33,680 bases of DNA from Verrucomicrobiales bacterium. GTDB lineage: Bacteria; Verrucomicrobiota; Verrucomicrobiia; Verrucomicrobiales; DEV007. Made by a program: the position numbers and the translations under genes. Shown here one piece after another: positions 25,521 through 32,856 of this stretch (position 1 is its first letter; every line of letters starts with the position of its first letter). The notes beneath the pieces were generated by a model, which saw only the letters and a program-made list of their open reading frames with translations, searched no databases and was not told the DNA's origin. The stretch lies in contig JANQVJ010000029.1 in NCBI GenBank assembly GCA_030730365.1, forward strand, positions 1-33,680. The letters are read 5' to 3'.

Positions 25521-25604
25521 GTAGCGGAATTTCCCAAAATTCCCGTCGTCGGTCCGGTGAGGGCGGGGGCTGCGCGATGGGAACATTGGCATGTTCCGCT
25601 ACCC
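25521..25604. repeat. REPIN-like pair of inverted hairpin repeats
   Basis: Two related units face each other. The left (plus strand, 25521-25544) is GTAGCGGAATTTCCCAAAAT followed by TCCC. The right (minus strand, 25604-25581) is GTAGCGGAACATGCCAATGT followed by TCCC. Both have the head GTAGC and a hairpin with 7-bp arms beginning GGAA and a 4-nt loop ending CCA. The inner three stem positions differ (TTT/AAA against CAT/ATG), but pairing is kept, i.e. compensatory change. The layout matches REP doublets. It lies between the SDR start and the hisD stop. Confidence 0.6.
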
Positions 25605-25618
25605 TTCAGCCGCCTCGC

Positions 25619-26908
25619 CTACTCCACCCGAATCGTCGCCGACCGGCCGTGGGCGTCGAGGCCTTCGACTTTGGCGAAGGCTTCGACGATGGGGGCCGAC
25701 TTGCGGATAGACTCGCGGTCGAGGCGGACGATGCTGGTGCGACGCTGGAACATATCCACGGTCAGACCGGGAAAGGATTTCCCAGCTCCTCCGGTGGGGA
25801 GTTCATGGCTGGGTCCGGCGAGGAAGTCACCGACGGCGACGGGGGAATAATTTCCGAGGAAAATCGCGCCCGAAGTCGTGATACGCGGCAAAATTGACTC
25901 CTCTTTTTTGGCAATGAGGGAAAGGTGCTCGGGGGCAAAGGCATTCACGAGATCAACGCCGTCGTCGAGTTTCTCCACGAGCACCATCCAGGCACCGTCC
26001 TTGAGCGCTTTCTTCAACTGCATCTGGCGGCTGAGAGTCTGAATCTGACGCTCGATCTCGGCATTGACGGCGTCGAGGAGCTTCTCTGAATCGGTCACAA
26101 AACCCATGATGCTGTCCCCACCGTGCTCGGCCTGGGCGAGCATGTCGGCGGCGATGAAGGCGGGATTGCCGGTGCTGTCGGCGAGGGTCACGACCTCGCT
26201 CGGCCCGGGAAGCAGGTCAACCGCGACGACGCCGAAGAGCTGGCGTTTCGCCTCGACGACGAAGGAATTCCCGGGCCCGTAGACTTTGAGCACGGGCTTG
26301 ATCGTTTTTGTCCCGAGCGACATCGCGGCCATGCCTTGGGCGCCGCCGACTTTATAAATCTCGGTCGCCCCGGCTTCTTTGAGCGCGTAGAGGAGCGCCG
26401 GATTGACGGTACCGCCGGGGCCGGGAGGAGTCATCACGACGATCTCGGGACAACCCGCCGCCGCGGCGAGGCAGACGGTCATGTTCGAGGTCGAGACGAG
26501 CGGAGCACTGCCTCCGGGCACGTAGATGCCGACGCGCTGAAAGGGCAGATAGCGCTCCCCGACCTCGGCGCCCTGGGCGTTTTTACCCGACCAGTCCTTG
26601 CGCAGGCTGCGCTTCGCAAAATCGGTGACGTTTTTCCGCGAGGCGGCGATGGCCTTTTTTGTGGGCGCGTCGACCGCATCTTCGGCGGCGGCGAGCTCGG
26701 CCTCGGTCACACGCAATTCCTTGGCGCTTTTAAAACCCGCCTTATCAAAGCGGTTCGAGAGCTCGATGAGCTCGGCATCGCCGCGCGCTTTCACCCCGGC
26801 GATGATGTCTTTGACGATCTCCTCGACTCCAGCGGGCGGGGCGGAACGACGATCGAGCTTCCGGATCGCCGATGAGAAATTTTTGTCCGTGTATCGAATG
26901 ATGCGCAT
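25619..26908 (-). CDS. hisD: Histidinol dehydrogenase
   Basis: 429 residues, full length. It oxidises L-histidinol twice with NAD+ to L-histidine, the last step of histidine synthesis, in the cytoplasm and with Zn2+. Recognisable parts are VGIYVPGGSAPLVSTSNMT near 125-143, VYGPGNSFVVEAKRQLFG near 210, and the Zn ligands in LAQAEHGGDS near 260. Further C-terminal are the general-base pair in FAPEHLSL near 325, Asp in VAVGDFLAGPSHELPTGG near 357, and the C-terminal His in GLDAHG near 421. A run of eight C residues abuts the ATG in the mRNA, leaving no Shine-Dalgarno sequence. No other his gene is nearby. It is 38 bp downstream of the methyltransferase gene on the same strand. Confidence 0.97.
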   Translation of the reverse strand: MRIIRYTDKNFSSAIRKLDRRSAPPAGVEEIVKDIIAGVKARGDAELIELSNRFDKAGFKSAKELRVTEAELAAAEDAVDAPTKKAIAASRKNVTDFAKRSLRKDWSGKNAQGAEVGERYLPFQRVGIYVPGGSAPLVSTSNMTVCLAAAAGCPEIVVMTPPGPGGTVNPALLYALKEAGATEIYKVGGAQGMAAMSLGTKTIKPVLKVYGPGNSFVVEAKRQLFGVVAVDLLPGPSEVVTLADSTGNPAFIAADMLAQAEHGGDSIMGFVTDSEKLLDAVNAEIERQIQTLSRQMQLKKALKDGAWMVLVEKLDDGVDLVNAFAPEHLSLIAKKEESILPRITTSGAIFLGNYSPVAVGDFLAGPSHELPTGGAGKSFPGLTVDMFQRRTSIVRLDRESIRKSAPIVEAFAKVEGLDAHGRSATIRVE

Positions 26909-26925
26909 GGGGGGGGAGTGGGGCG

Positions 26926-26940
26926 TCCGCCTCGGGCGGA
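26926..26940 (-). terminator. Small GC hairpin between methyltransferase and hisD
   Basis: TCCGCC-TCG-GGCGGA forms a 6-bp stem in the 38-bp gap. There is no T-run after it, so it may be only a weak terminator or an attenuating hairpin in front of hisD. Confidence 0.3.
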
Positions 26941-26946
26941 AATGGG

Positions 26947-27846
26947 TTACTCAACAACAAGCCTGAGCGATTTCAAATAATCGTCGCCTCCGAATTCCGG
27001 CGGCATGGACGGGCTCTCGTTCGAGACTACGCCTCGCCGCCGCGACTTGATGCCCTGAATGACGTCGCGCTCGAACTGGACGGGGGTCAGTCCGTGGGTG
27101 TTCGCGCAGCAGAGCATCCAGCCGCCAGGCTCGACGAGGGCGACGGCGAGGGCGGCGAGATCGGCGTAGTCACGGTCGGTGCGGAAGGTAACCCGCCCGT
27201 TTCTCGAGAAAGTCGGGGGATCGAGGACGATGCCGTGAAAGGTGCGGCCCTGTCGGGCAAAAGTCGCGAGCCACTCGAAGACGTCGCCTTTGACCCCGTG
27301 ATGGGCGGCCGGGTCAAGTCCGTTGAGGGTGAAATTGTCCCAGGTCCAGTTGAGGTAGGATTTGGAGAGGTCCGCCGTCGTCGTCTCCGCCCCCGCGAGG
27401 GCCGCCATCACGGAGAATCCCCCGGTGTAGGCGAAGGTGTTGAGAATACGCTCCCCCGGTCGCACCGTCTCCCCGACGCAGCGGCGATTGAGACGCTGAT
27501 CGAGGAAAATGCCCGAGGAATAACCCGCGCTGAAGTCGATCAGGAAGGAGGCTCCGTTCTCCTTCACCACAAATCGCTCGGTCACCATTTCTCCCGCCAC
27601 ATGCGCCGGAGCGGTAGCGGCAGCCTTGTCTCGCGGTCGCCAGTAGATGGATTTCGCAACACCCTCGCCCACCGATCGCAGAAAATCGGGAAAAGTCGGG
27701 GCCTGCGTCTGCACGAGCCAGTGTCCGTCGAAGTGATCGACCCACACCCCGGCCGCGGCATCGTGGTAAATACGCCAGGCCGTGGTGTCGGAAGTGGGAG
27801 CTGGGAATAGTCTTTTCAACGTGACGGTAAGTTGCAATCCTGCCAT
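26947..27846 (-). CDS. Class I SAM-dependent methyltransferase, RlmI/RlmK-like
   Basis: 299 residues. The N-terminal part (about 20-110) resembles the beta domain of 23S-rRNA m5C/m7G methyltransferases of the RlmI and RlmL C-terminal type. The catalytic domain has FSAGYSSGIFLDQRLNRR near 110, motif I ERILNTFAYTGGFSVMAALA near 137-155, an acidic motif II residue in TTADLSKSYLNW, motif IV GIVLDPPTFSRNG near 207, and a C-terminal motif around GGWMLCCANTH. The RlmI N-terminal PUA domain is absent. Methylation of large-subunit rRNA is the likely role, but the target base cannot be read from the sequence. Its start is only 21 bp from the divergent mutase gene. Confidence 0.85.
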   Translation of the reverse strand: MAGLQLTVTLKRLFPAPTSDTTAWRIYHDAAAGVWVDHFDGHWLVQTQAPTFPDFLRSVGEGVAKSIYWRPRDKAAATAPAHVAGEMVTERFVVKENGASFLIDFSAGYSSGIFLDQRLNRRCVGETVRPGERILNTFAYTGGFSVMAALAGAETTTADLSKSYLNWTWDNFTLNGLDPAAHHGVKGDVFEWLATFARQGRTFHGIVLDPPTFSRNGRVTFRTDRDYADLAALAVALVEPGGWMLCCANTHGLTPVQFERDVIQGIKSRRRGVVSNESPSMPPEFGGDDYLKSLRLVVE

Positions 27847-27867
27847 CTCTTCCTACCTTGCGAAACC

Positions 27868-29823
27868 ATGAATTCCGAACTGTCCGCCACCCTCGACGCC
27901 GCCCTCACCTCCGGCGAGCTCCTCCAGAGCAGCCGCGACAATATCGTCGAGCTCCTCGGCAGTTCCGGCAGCCCCGTTTACGAGGCCTCGGTCGCCTGGC
28001 TCGCCGACTCCGGTGAGTGGACCGAACTGAACAATCGCTTTTTCAAAAAACTCGCCTTCGGCACCGGCGGTCTCCGCGGACGCTCCATCGGCGAGATCGT
28101 GACTCCGGCCGAGCGAGGAAGTGCGGCAGAAGGCGAGCGCCCCGAGTTCCCCTGCGTCGGCACGGGCAATCTCAATTACTACAACATCACCCGCGCCACC
28201 CTCGGCCTTGTGAGACACCTCCTCAAGGCCCACACCGGCGAGGGACGCCCCTCTCTCGCGGTCGCCCGCGACACCCGCTACTTCGGGCAGGAGTTCGCCG
28301 ACTGCGTCACCAAAGTGGCGGTGGAAAATGGCGTCGATGTCCACATTTTCACCCATCCCCGCTCGACTCCGCACCTGAGCTTTGCGGTCCGCCACCTCGG
28401 CACGACCTCGGGCATCGTCCTCACCGCGAGCCACAACCCTCCGCACGACAACGGCTACAAAGTCTACGGCAGCGACGGAGCCCAGATCGTCGAGCCAGAG
28501 GCCAGCGCCATCATCGCCGAGGTTGAAGCCGTCTCGGGCGAGACCTACGACGCGGTGCCGGACGACCGCCGCGGTCAGGTCTATCAGCTCGGAGAGGAAA
28601 TGGACGAGGTTTATCTCGACCGTCTCGAGACGCTCCTGCTCGATCCCGCGATGGTAAAAGAGCAGAGCGATCTCCGCATCGTTTTCACCAACATCCACGG
28701 CACCGGCGGCACGATCTCGCCCAAGATCCTGCGTCGTCTCGGCTTCACCTGCGACACTGTCCCCGCCCAGGATGTCGAAGACGGCGCTTTCCCCACCGTG
28801 AAGTCGCCCAATCCCGAGAATGCCGAAGCGCTCCAGATGGGCGTCGATCAGGCCGAAGCGAGCGGGGCCGACATCGTCATCGGGACCGATCCCGACGCCG
28901 ATCGCATGGGCGTGGTGGTGCGGAATAAGGAGGGCAAAATGACCCTCCTCACCGGCAACCAGATCGGATCGCTCATGGCCTACTACCGGCTCCTCGCCTT
29001 CACCGAACAGGGCATCATCAACGAGACGAATCGCGACCGCGCCGTCATCGTAAAAACTTTTGTCACGACCGAGCTGCAGACCGCTGTCGCGAAACATTTC
29101 GGCGTGAGCGTGGTCAATACCCTGACAGGCTTCAAATACATTGGCGGCAAGCTGAGAAAATACGAAAATCTGATCCCCGCGGATCTGCGTGATGACTACC
29201 GCCAGCTCACCGATGCCGAGACCCGCGACCTGCGCCTGAACTACTCACGCTTTTTTGTCTTCGGCGGCGAGGAAAGCTACGGCTACCTCGGAGCGGATTT
29301 CCTGAGGGACAAGGACGCCAACGGGGCCGTTGTCATGTTCGCCGAAGTGGCCGCCTTTGCCCGGTCCAAGGGCATGACCTGTGTCGAACTGCTCGACGAA
29401 CTTTTCACCCGCCACGGCGTCTATCTCGAAGGGCAGCATGCCGAGACCCTCGCCGGAGCCGACGGCGCCGCGCAGATCCAGAAGCTCGCTCTCAGCTACG
29501 TGGAATCACCCCCGACCGAGATTGATGGATCGCCCGTGGCCCGCGTGCGTGACTTTGCGAACGAAGATTTTTACGACGAGGAAGGCGACGCCATCCCAAA
29601 AGAGAAAATGGTCTTCGTCGATCTCGAAGACGGTCGCGCCTTCGCGGTGCGCCCTTCCGGAACCGAGCCGAAGATCAAGTTTTACCTCTACCAGCGCCCC
29701 CGGCCCGGGCATGGCGGTATCGATCTTCCCGAAGAACTCGAGTCCGCCAAAGAGATCGCCCTGCTGTCCTTCGACTCCCTAAAAGCTGCCGTCGTCGCCG
29801 ACATGCGTATGCGATTGGGATAA
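27868..29823 (+). CDS. Phosphoglucomutase/phosphomannomutase family (phospho-sugar mutase)
   Basis: 651 residues from the ATG at 27868; an upstream in-frame ATG at 27832 would sit inside the divergent methyltransferase gene. It interconverts hexose 1- and 6-phosphates (or pentose phosphates) through a phosphoserine. The four domains are clear: FGTGGLRGRSIGE near 65-77, the catalytic Ser188 in VLTASHNPPHDNGYKVYG, the Mg2+-loop IGTDPDADRMG near 340, the sugar-binding FGGEESYGYLG near 465, and the phosphate-binding RPSGTEPKIKFYLY near 600. The length fits the long PGM2/PMM2-like bacterial group. An insertion at about 80-98 (PAERGSAAEGERPEF) follows the first domain. The plus strand converges with the kinase gene. 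Confidence 0.94.
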   Translation: MNSELSATLDAALTSGELLQSSRDNIVELLGSSGSPVYEASVAWLADSGEWTELNNRFFKKLAFGTGGLRGRSIGEIVTPAERGSAAEGERPEFPCVGTGNLNYYNITRATLGLVRHLLKAHTGEGRPSLAVARDTRYFGQEFADCVTKVAVENGVDVHIFTHPRSTPHLSFAVRHLGTTSGIVLTASHNPPHDNGYKVYGSDGAQIVEPEASAIIAEVEAVSGETYDAVPDDRRGQVYQLGEEMDEVYLDRLETLLLDPAMVKEQSDLRIVFTNIHGTGGTISPKILRRLGFTCDTVPAQDVEDGAFPTVKSPNPENAEALQMGVDQAEASGADIVIGTDPDADRMGVVVRNKEGKMTLLTGNQIGSLMAYYRLLAFTEQGIINETNRDRAVIVKTFVTTELQTAVAKHFGVSVVNTLTGFKYIGGKLRKYENLIPADLRDDYRQLTDAETRDLRLNYSRFFVFGGEESYGYLGADFLRDKDANGAVVMFAEVAAFARSKGMTCVELLDELFTRHGVYLEGQHAETLAGADGAAQIQKLALSYVESPPTEIDGSPVARVRDFANEDFYDEEGDAIPKEKMVFVDLEDGRAFAVRPSGTEPKIKFYLYQRPRPGHGGIDLPEELESAKEIALLSFDSLKAAVVADMRMRLG

Positions 29824-29879
29824 AGCGAGGCCCCGAAAGAAGAGTTCGCCAAAATTCCCCGCGTCATTCCTGTCTCTTC

Positions 29880-29960
29880 CCGGCAAGGAGAGGGAACTTT
29901 TTCCATGAGGTGCCGGCGGGGTATGGTTTCCTTGTTTGGGAATCGCCTTGGGCAAGGAAA
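29880..29960. terminator. Hairpins in the convergent mutase-kinase gap, possible bidirectional terminator
   Basis: Two inverted repeats fill the 138-bp gap between convergent stops. CCGGCA (29880-29885) pairs with TGCCGG (29911-29916), with a nested GGAA/TTCC. TTTCCTTG (29927-29934) pairs with CAAGGAAA (29953-29960), the latter ending 1 bp before the kinase stop. Only short T-runs are present. Confidence 0.35.
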
Positions 29961-29961
29961 A

Positions 29962-32814
29962 TCACTCGCCTGCCCCTGCCTCTTCCAGCACGTAGCGGAA
30001 ACCGTAATACACCTCCCGCGACGAGGCGGGCACGGGATTCCGATAAGCGGTCGCAAAGACTTCGCGCTCCGCCGAGTTCCATCCTCCGCCGCGCACGACC
30101 TGGAGACCGTCACTGCCGTCGGTGTAGGGGTCCTGCACCCATTCCCAGACATTCCCGGCGAGATCGTAGAGTCCCGAGGCCGTAGGAGTGAAGCTGCCCA
30201 CGGGCGCCGTCGTGTCGAAGCCGTCGGTGTATCCTTCGACAATGTTCGTGCCGAAATACACGGCGGCTGATATATCGGCGAAGTTCCCCGCACCCGCCGG
30301 CGGAGGCCACTCTTTGCCCCAGGGGAAGGTCGTGCCGGCGGTCGAGTTGCGCTGCTCGGGAGTAGGTCCGGTCTCGCCACGTAACCCCGCGAAGCGGCTC
30401 CACTCGAGATCGGTCGGGAGCCGATAGCGCTGCCAGGGCCGTATCAGATTGAGGGAGCGCTCGCGCCGGGTGAGCCATTCACAAAAGCCGACCGCCTCGG
30501 CGTAGCCGACTCCGTAGGCCGGATAGTCGGCTCCCTGCGGAGCCACGGGGACCTGCTCGGTGACGACTCCCTGATCGGTGAGAAACTCGAGATAGGCTCG
30601 CGAAGTCGTCTCGGTCGAGGCGACGAGGAGATTTTCAAACGGCACCAGCCCCATCCCCTGACTGTTCGCCCAGGGCTCGCCGAAAACGACCGACGCGTCG
30701 GGCGCGAGCGGCTGGACGAGCGCGAGGGTCCTGTTTTCGAGAGTGCCGTTGATGTCGCCCTTTGCCGTCGTGACCTCATGACCCGGCAGATACAGTTGCA
30801 GTTCGAATAGGCCAAAGCGGATGTCGTTGAGCACGTAGGGTGTCACGCCCAGTTCGATGTCCCCATTGAAGACCCGGGCACCGCTCGGCTCGGAATTCAG
30901 CAGCAGCGTGCCGAAGTCGCTCTCGATGGAGCAGAAAAACGAATTCCGCCTCGTCTCGCCTCCCTGTCGCTGAGGGCGATAATAACGTTTTGCCCCGAGG
31001 TAGCCTGCAGCCCGGTCTTTTTCCGTCATCCAGTCGCTGAATTTCCAAATGGCGGAGTCGCCGGGGATCTCGGCGATGCCGTTGACGGCTAACCAAGGAA
31101 TCTCCAAGGCGGTTTCGGCGATAAAAAGTTCAAAGACATCGACTCCGATCTCGGTGAGAGAGACCAGAGTGCCGTCGGCCGCGGGAACAAATTCCAGCCC
31201 GAGCGAGTTCATCCAGGGCGTTCCCACGACGGGACTGCGGTCGGGCAGCATCTCCACTTCGATGACACTGGTCTTACCCTCGACGATCTCCCCCCGGTAA
31301 AGGAAAGGGTGATAGCCTTCGTGCTGGAGGGTCAACTCGATAGGACCGATCGGGAACTCGAGAAGACGTGTCTCGGTGATACCTATCTCTTTGCCCTGAT
31401 AGATCACCGTCGCGGCACTGGGGCGGCTCATGATCTTGACCCTCGCGATCTGTTTCTCAAGAGGATCAGCGACGAGGGCAGGCTTTTTCCCTCCCGATTC
31501 GACGACGGTCTCATCGAGTTCAGCCATCGGCGCTCCCTTTCCTTTTTCCGTCGGTTTTGCCTCGGAGACCTCGTCGCGGATGACAACCTCGCCAGCAGTC
31601 TCACTCATCTTTCCGGGAGACTCGACGAGGGAAAAGTCGGCATTTCCGCCCTTCGCCCCTGATTCACGGCTCGCCTCACCGGTATCGGCCTCGACGATGA
31701 TCTCCTCGACCGGACCAATCTGGCCGATGGGATTGATCGCGGGCCGCAGGACTTGTGCCTTCGACTTTCCGTCGCCGCCCTCCTCCCTGGCGACAGGGAG
31801 AGAGGCCCCAGTCCCGTTCTCAGCGAGATCGTTTCCGTGCTTCACAAGGAACGATTGATTGTCCCGCCAGAGCCAGTAACCGCCGAGCCCCGCCCCTGCC
31901 AGCACGAGCAGGGACACGAAAATGCCGGCAATGAGGGCGTGGGGGCTTTTTTTCCTTACGCCCCCCGTATCGGGGTTGAGGTCCGAACAGACCGCCTGCA
32001 GAGCCCGGGCGAGAGAGTGCGCTGACTCGAAACGCTTCCTCGGATCGGGCGAGCCGGCGCGGCAGATCACGCCGTTGAGCGCGCGCCACTCGTCGCGATT
32101 CACCGTCGGCGGGATCTCGAGATTGGTCGGCAGTTCGGGGAAATCGAGGCGGCATTTCCCCGTGTGCATCTCGTAGAGCACCATCGCAAGGGAATAAAGG
32201 TCGGCCGAGCTGGTCCCGGGCCCCTCGGGCGGCACGTAGCCCTCGGTCCCTACGAAAGTGCGCTGCCCTGTGCTTGCGACGAGACCGACATCGGCGAGTT
32301 TGGGCTGGCCCTTGACGTAGATGATGTTTGACGGCTTCACGTCCCGATGAGTGAGCCCGGCGTGGTGGAGATGCCCCAGGGCACCTGCCATCGACATGCC
32401 GAGATCGACGCACTCGCGAACCGTCCGCGTCGGCTTGCGCCGGAGATCCGAGGAAAGCGTCCGCGGCTTGTAGCTCTCCACATCGACTTCCCCGTGCCCG
32501 CCGCCCTCGTCGTCGGCGAGCTCCATCACGTAATAATAGAAATTTTCCCCGTTGTTTCGCCCTACATGGAGCACGTCGACAAGACAGGAATGGTCCTGCG
32601 AGACCTTTTCATACTTCTGGATCCCCTCGAACTCGCGTTCAAAAGTCCTCTCGAATTCAAAGTCTTCGCGACGGACTACTTTGACCGCGCGATACATCCC
32701 CGTAACCGAGCGACCTAGATAGACCTCTCCGTAAGAACCTCCGCCGATGCGACCGAGGAGCTCGAAGTTGGGTATTTGAGGGCTGTCGGATGTCCTGGCG
32801 ATACATGAGTATAT
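29962..32814 (-). CDS. Transmembrane Ser/Thr protein kinase with PEGA and SUMF1/FGE-like outer domains
   Basis: About 950 residues. The kinase domain (about 17-270) has the glycine loop LLGRIGGGSYGEVYLGR, Lys in YRAVKVV, Glu in FEREFEGI, HRDVKPSN and a DVG in place of DFG. The first ordinary ATG (32697) lies after the glycine loop and would remove it, so the true start must be upstream. The frame is open to a TAG at 32857 but offers no ATG, GTG or TTG; an ATA at 32814 is 10 nt after a strong AGGAGG and is given here as a provisional start. A membrane helix follows at about 285-315 (LIAGIFVSLLVLAGAGLGG). Two PEGA domains (about 458-528 and 635-705) alternate with a partial and a complete formylglycine-generating-enzyme-like domain (about 708-945, YRLPTDLEWSRFAG, DLAGNVWEW, RGGGWN). 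The FGE Cys is missing (YYGFRYV), so this part probably binds a ligand. Confidence 0.85.
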   Translation of the reverse strand: MYSCIARTSDSPQIPNFELLGRIGGGSYGEVYLGRSVTGMYRAVKVVRREDFEFERTFEREFEGIQKYEKVSQDHSCLVDVLHVGRNNGENFYYYVMELADDEGGGHGEVDVESYKPRTLSSDLRRKPTRTVRECVDLGMSMAGALGHLHHAGLTHRDVKPSNIIYVKGQPKLADVGLVASTGQRTFVGTEGYVPPEGPGTSSADLYSLAMVLYEMHTGKCRLDFPELPTNLEIPPTVNRDEWRALNGVICRAGSPDPRKRFESAHSLARALQAVCSDLNPDTGGVRKKSPHALIAGIFVSLLVLAGAGLGGYWLWRDNQSFLVKHGNDLAENGTGASLPVAREEGGDGKSKAQVLRPAINPIGQIGPVEEIIVEADTGEASRESGAKGGNADFSLVESPGKMSETAGEVVIRDEVSEAKPTEKGKGAPMAELDETVVESGGKKPALVADPLEKQIARVKIMSRPSAATVIYQGKEIGITETRLLEFPIGPIELTLQHEGYHPFLYRGEIVEGKTSVIEVEMLPDRSPVVGTPWMNSLGLEFVPAADGTLVSLTEIGVDVFELFIAETALEIPWLAVNGIAEIPGDSAIWKFSDWMTEKDRAAGYLGAKRYYRPQRQGGETRRNSFFCSIESDFGTLLLNSEPSGARVFNGDIELGVTPYVLNDIRFGLFELQLYLPGHEVTTAKGDINGTLENRTLALVQPLAPDASVVFGEPWANSQGMGLVPFENLLVASTETTSRAYLEFLTDQGVVTEQVPVAPQGADYPAYGVGYAEAVGFCEWLTRRERSLNLIRPWQRYRLPTDLEWSRFAGLRGETGPTPEQRNSTAGTTFPWGKEWPPPAGAGNFADISAAVYFGTNIVEGYTDGFDTTAPVGSFTPTASGLYDLAGNVWEWVQDPYTDGSDGLQVVRGGGWNSAEREVFATAYRNPVPASSREVYYGFRYVLEEAGAGE

Positions 32815-32856
32815 ACGATGGAGCCCTCCTTTTCCATAGGCTATCGCTTTGACAAT

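Noticed and set aside
29994..30002. GTAGCGGAA match resembling the REPIN head
   Set aside because: It lies inside the kinase coding sequence and lacks the following hairpin.
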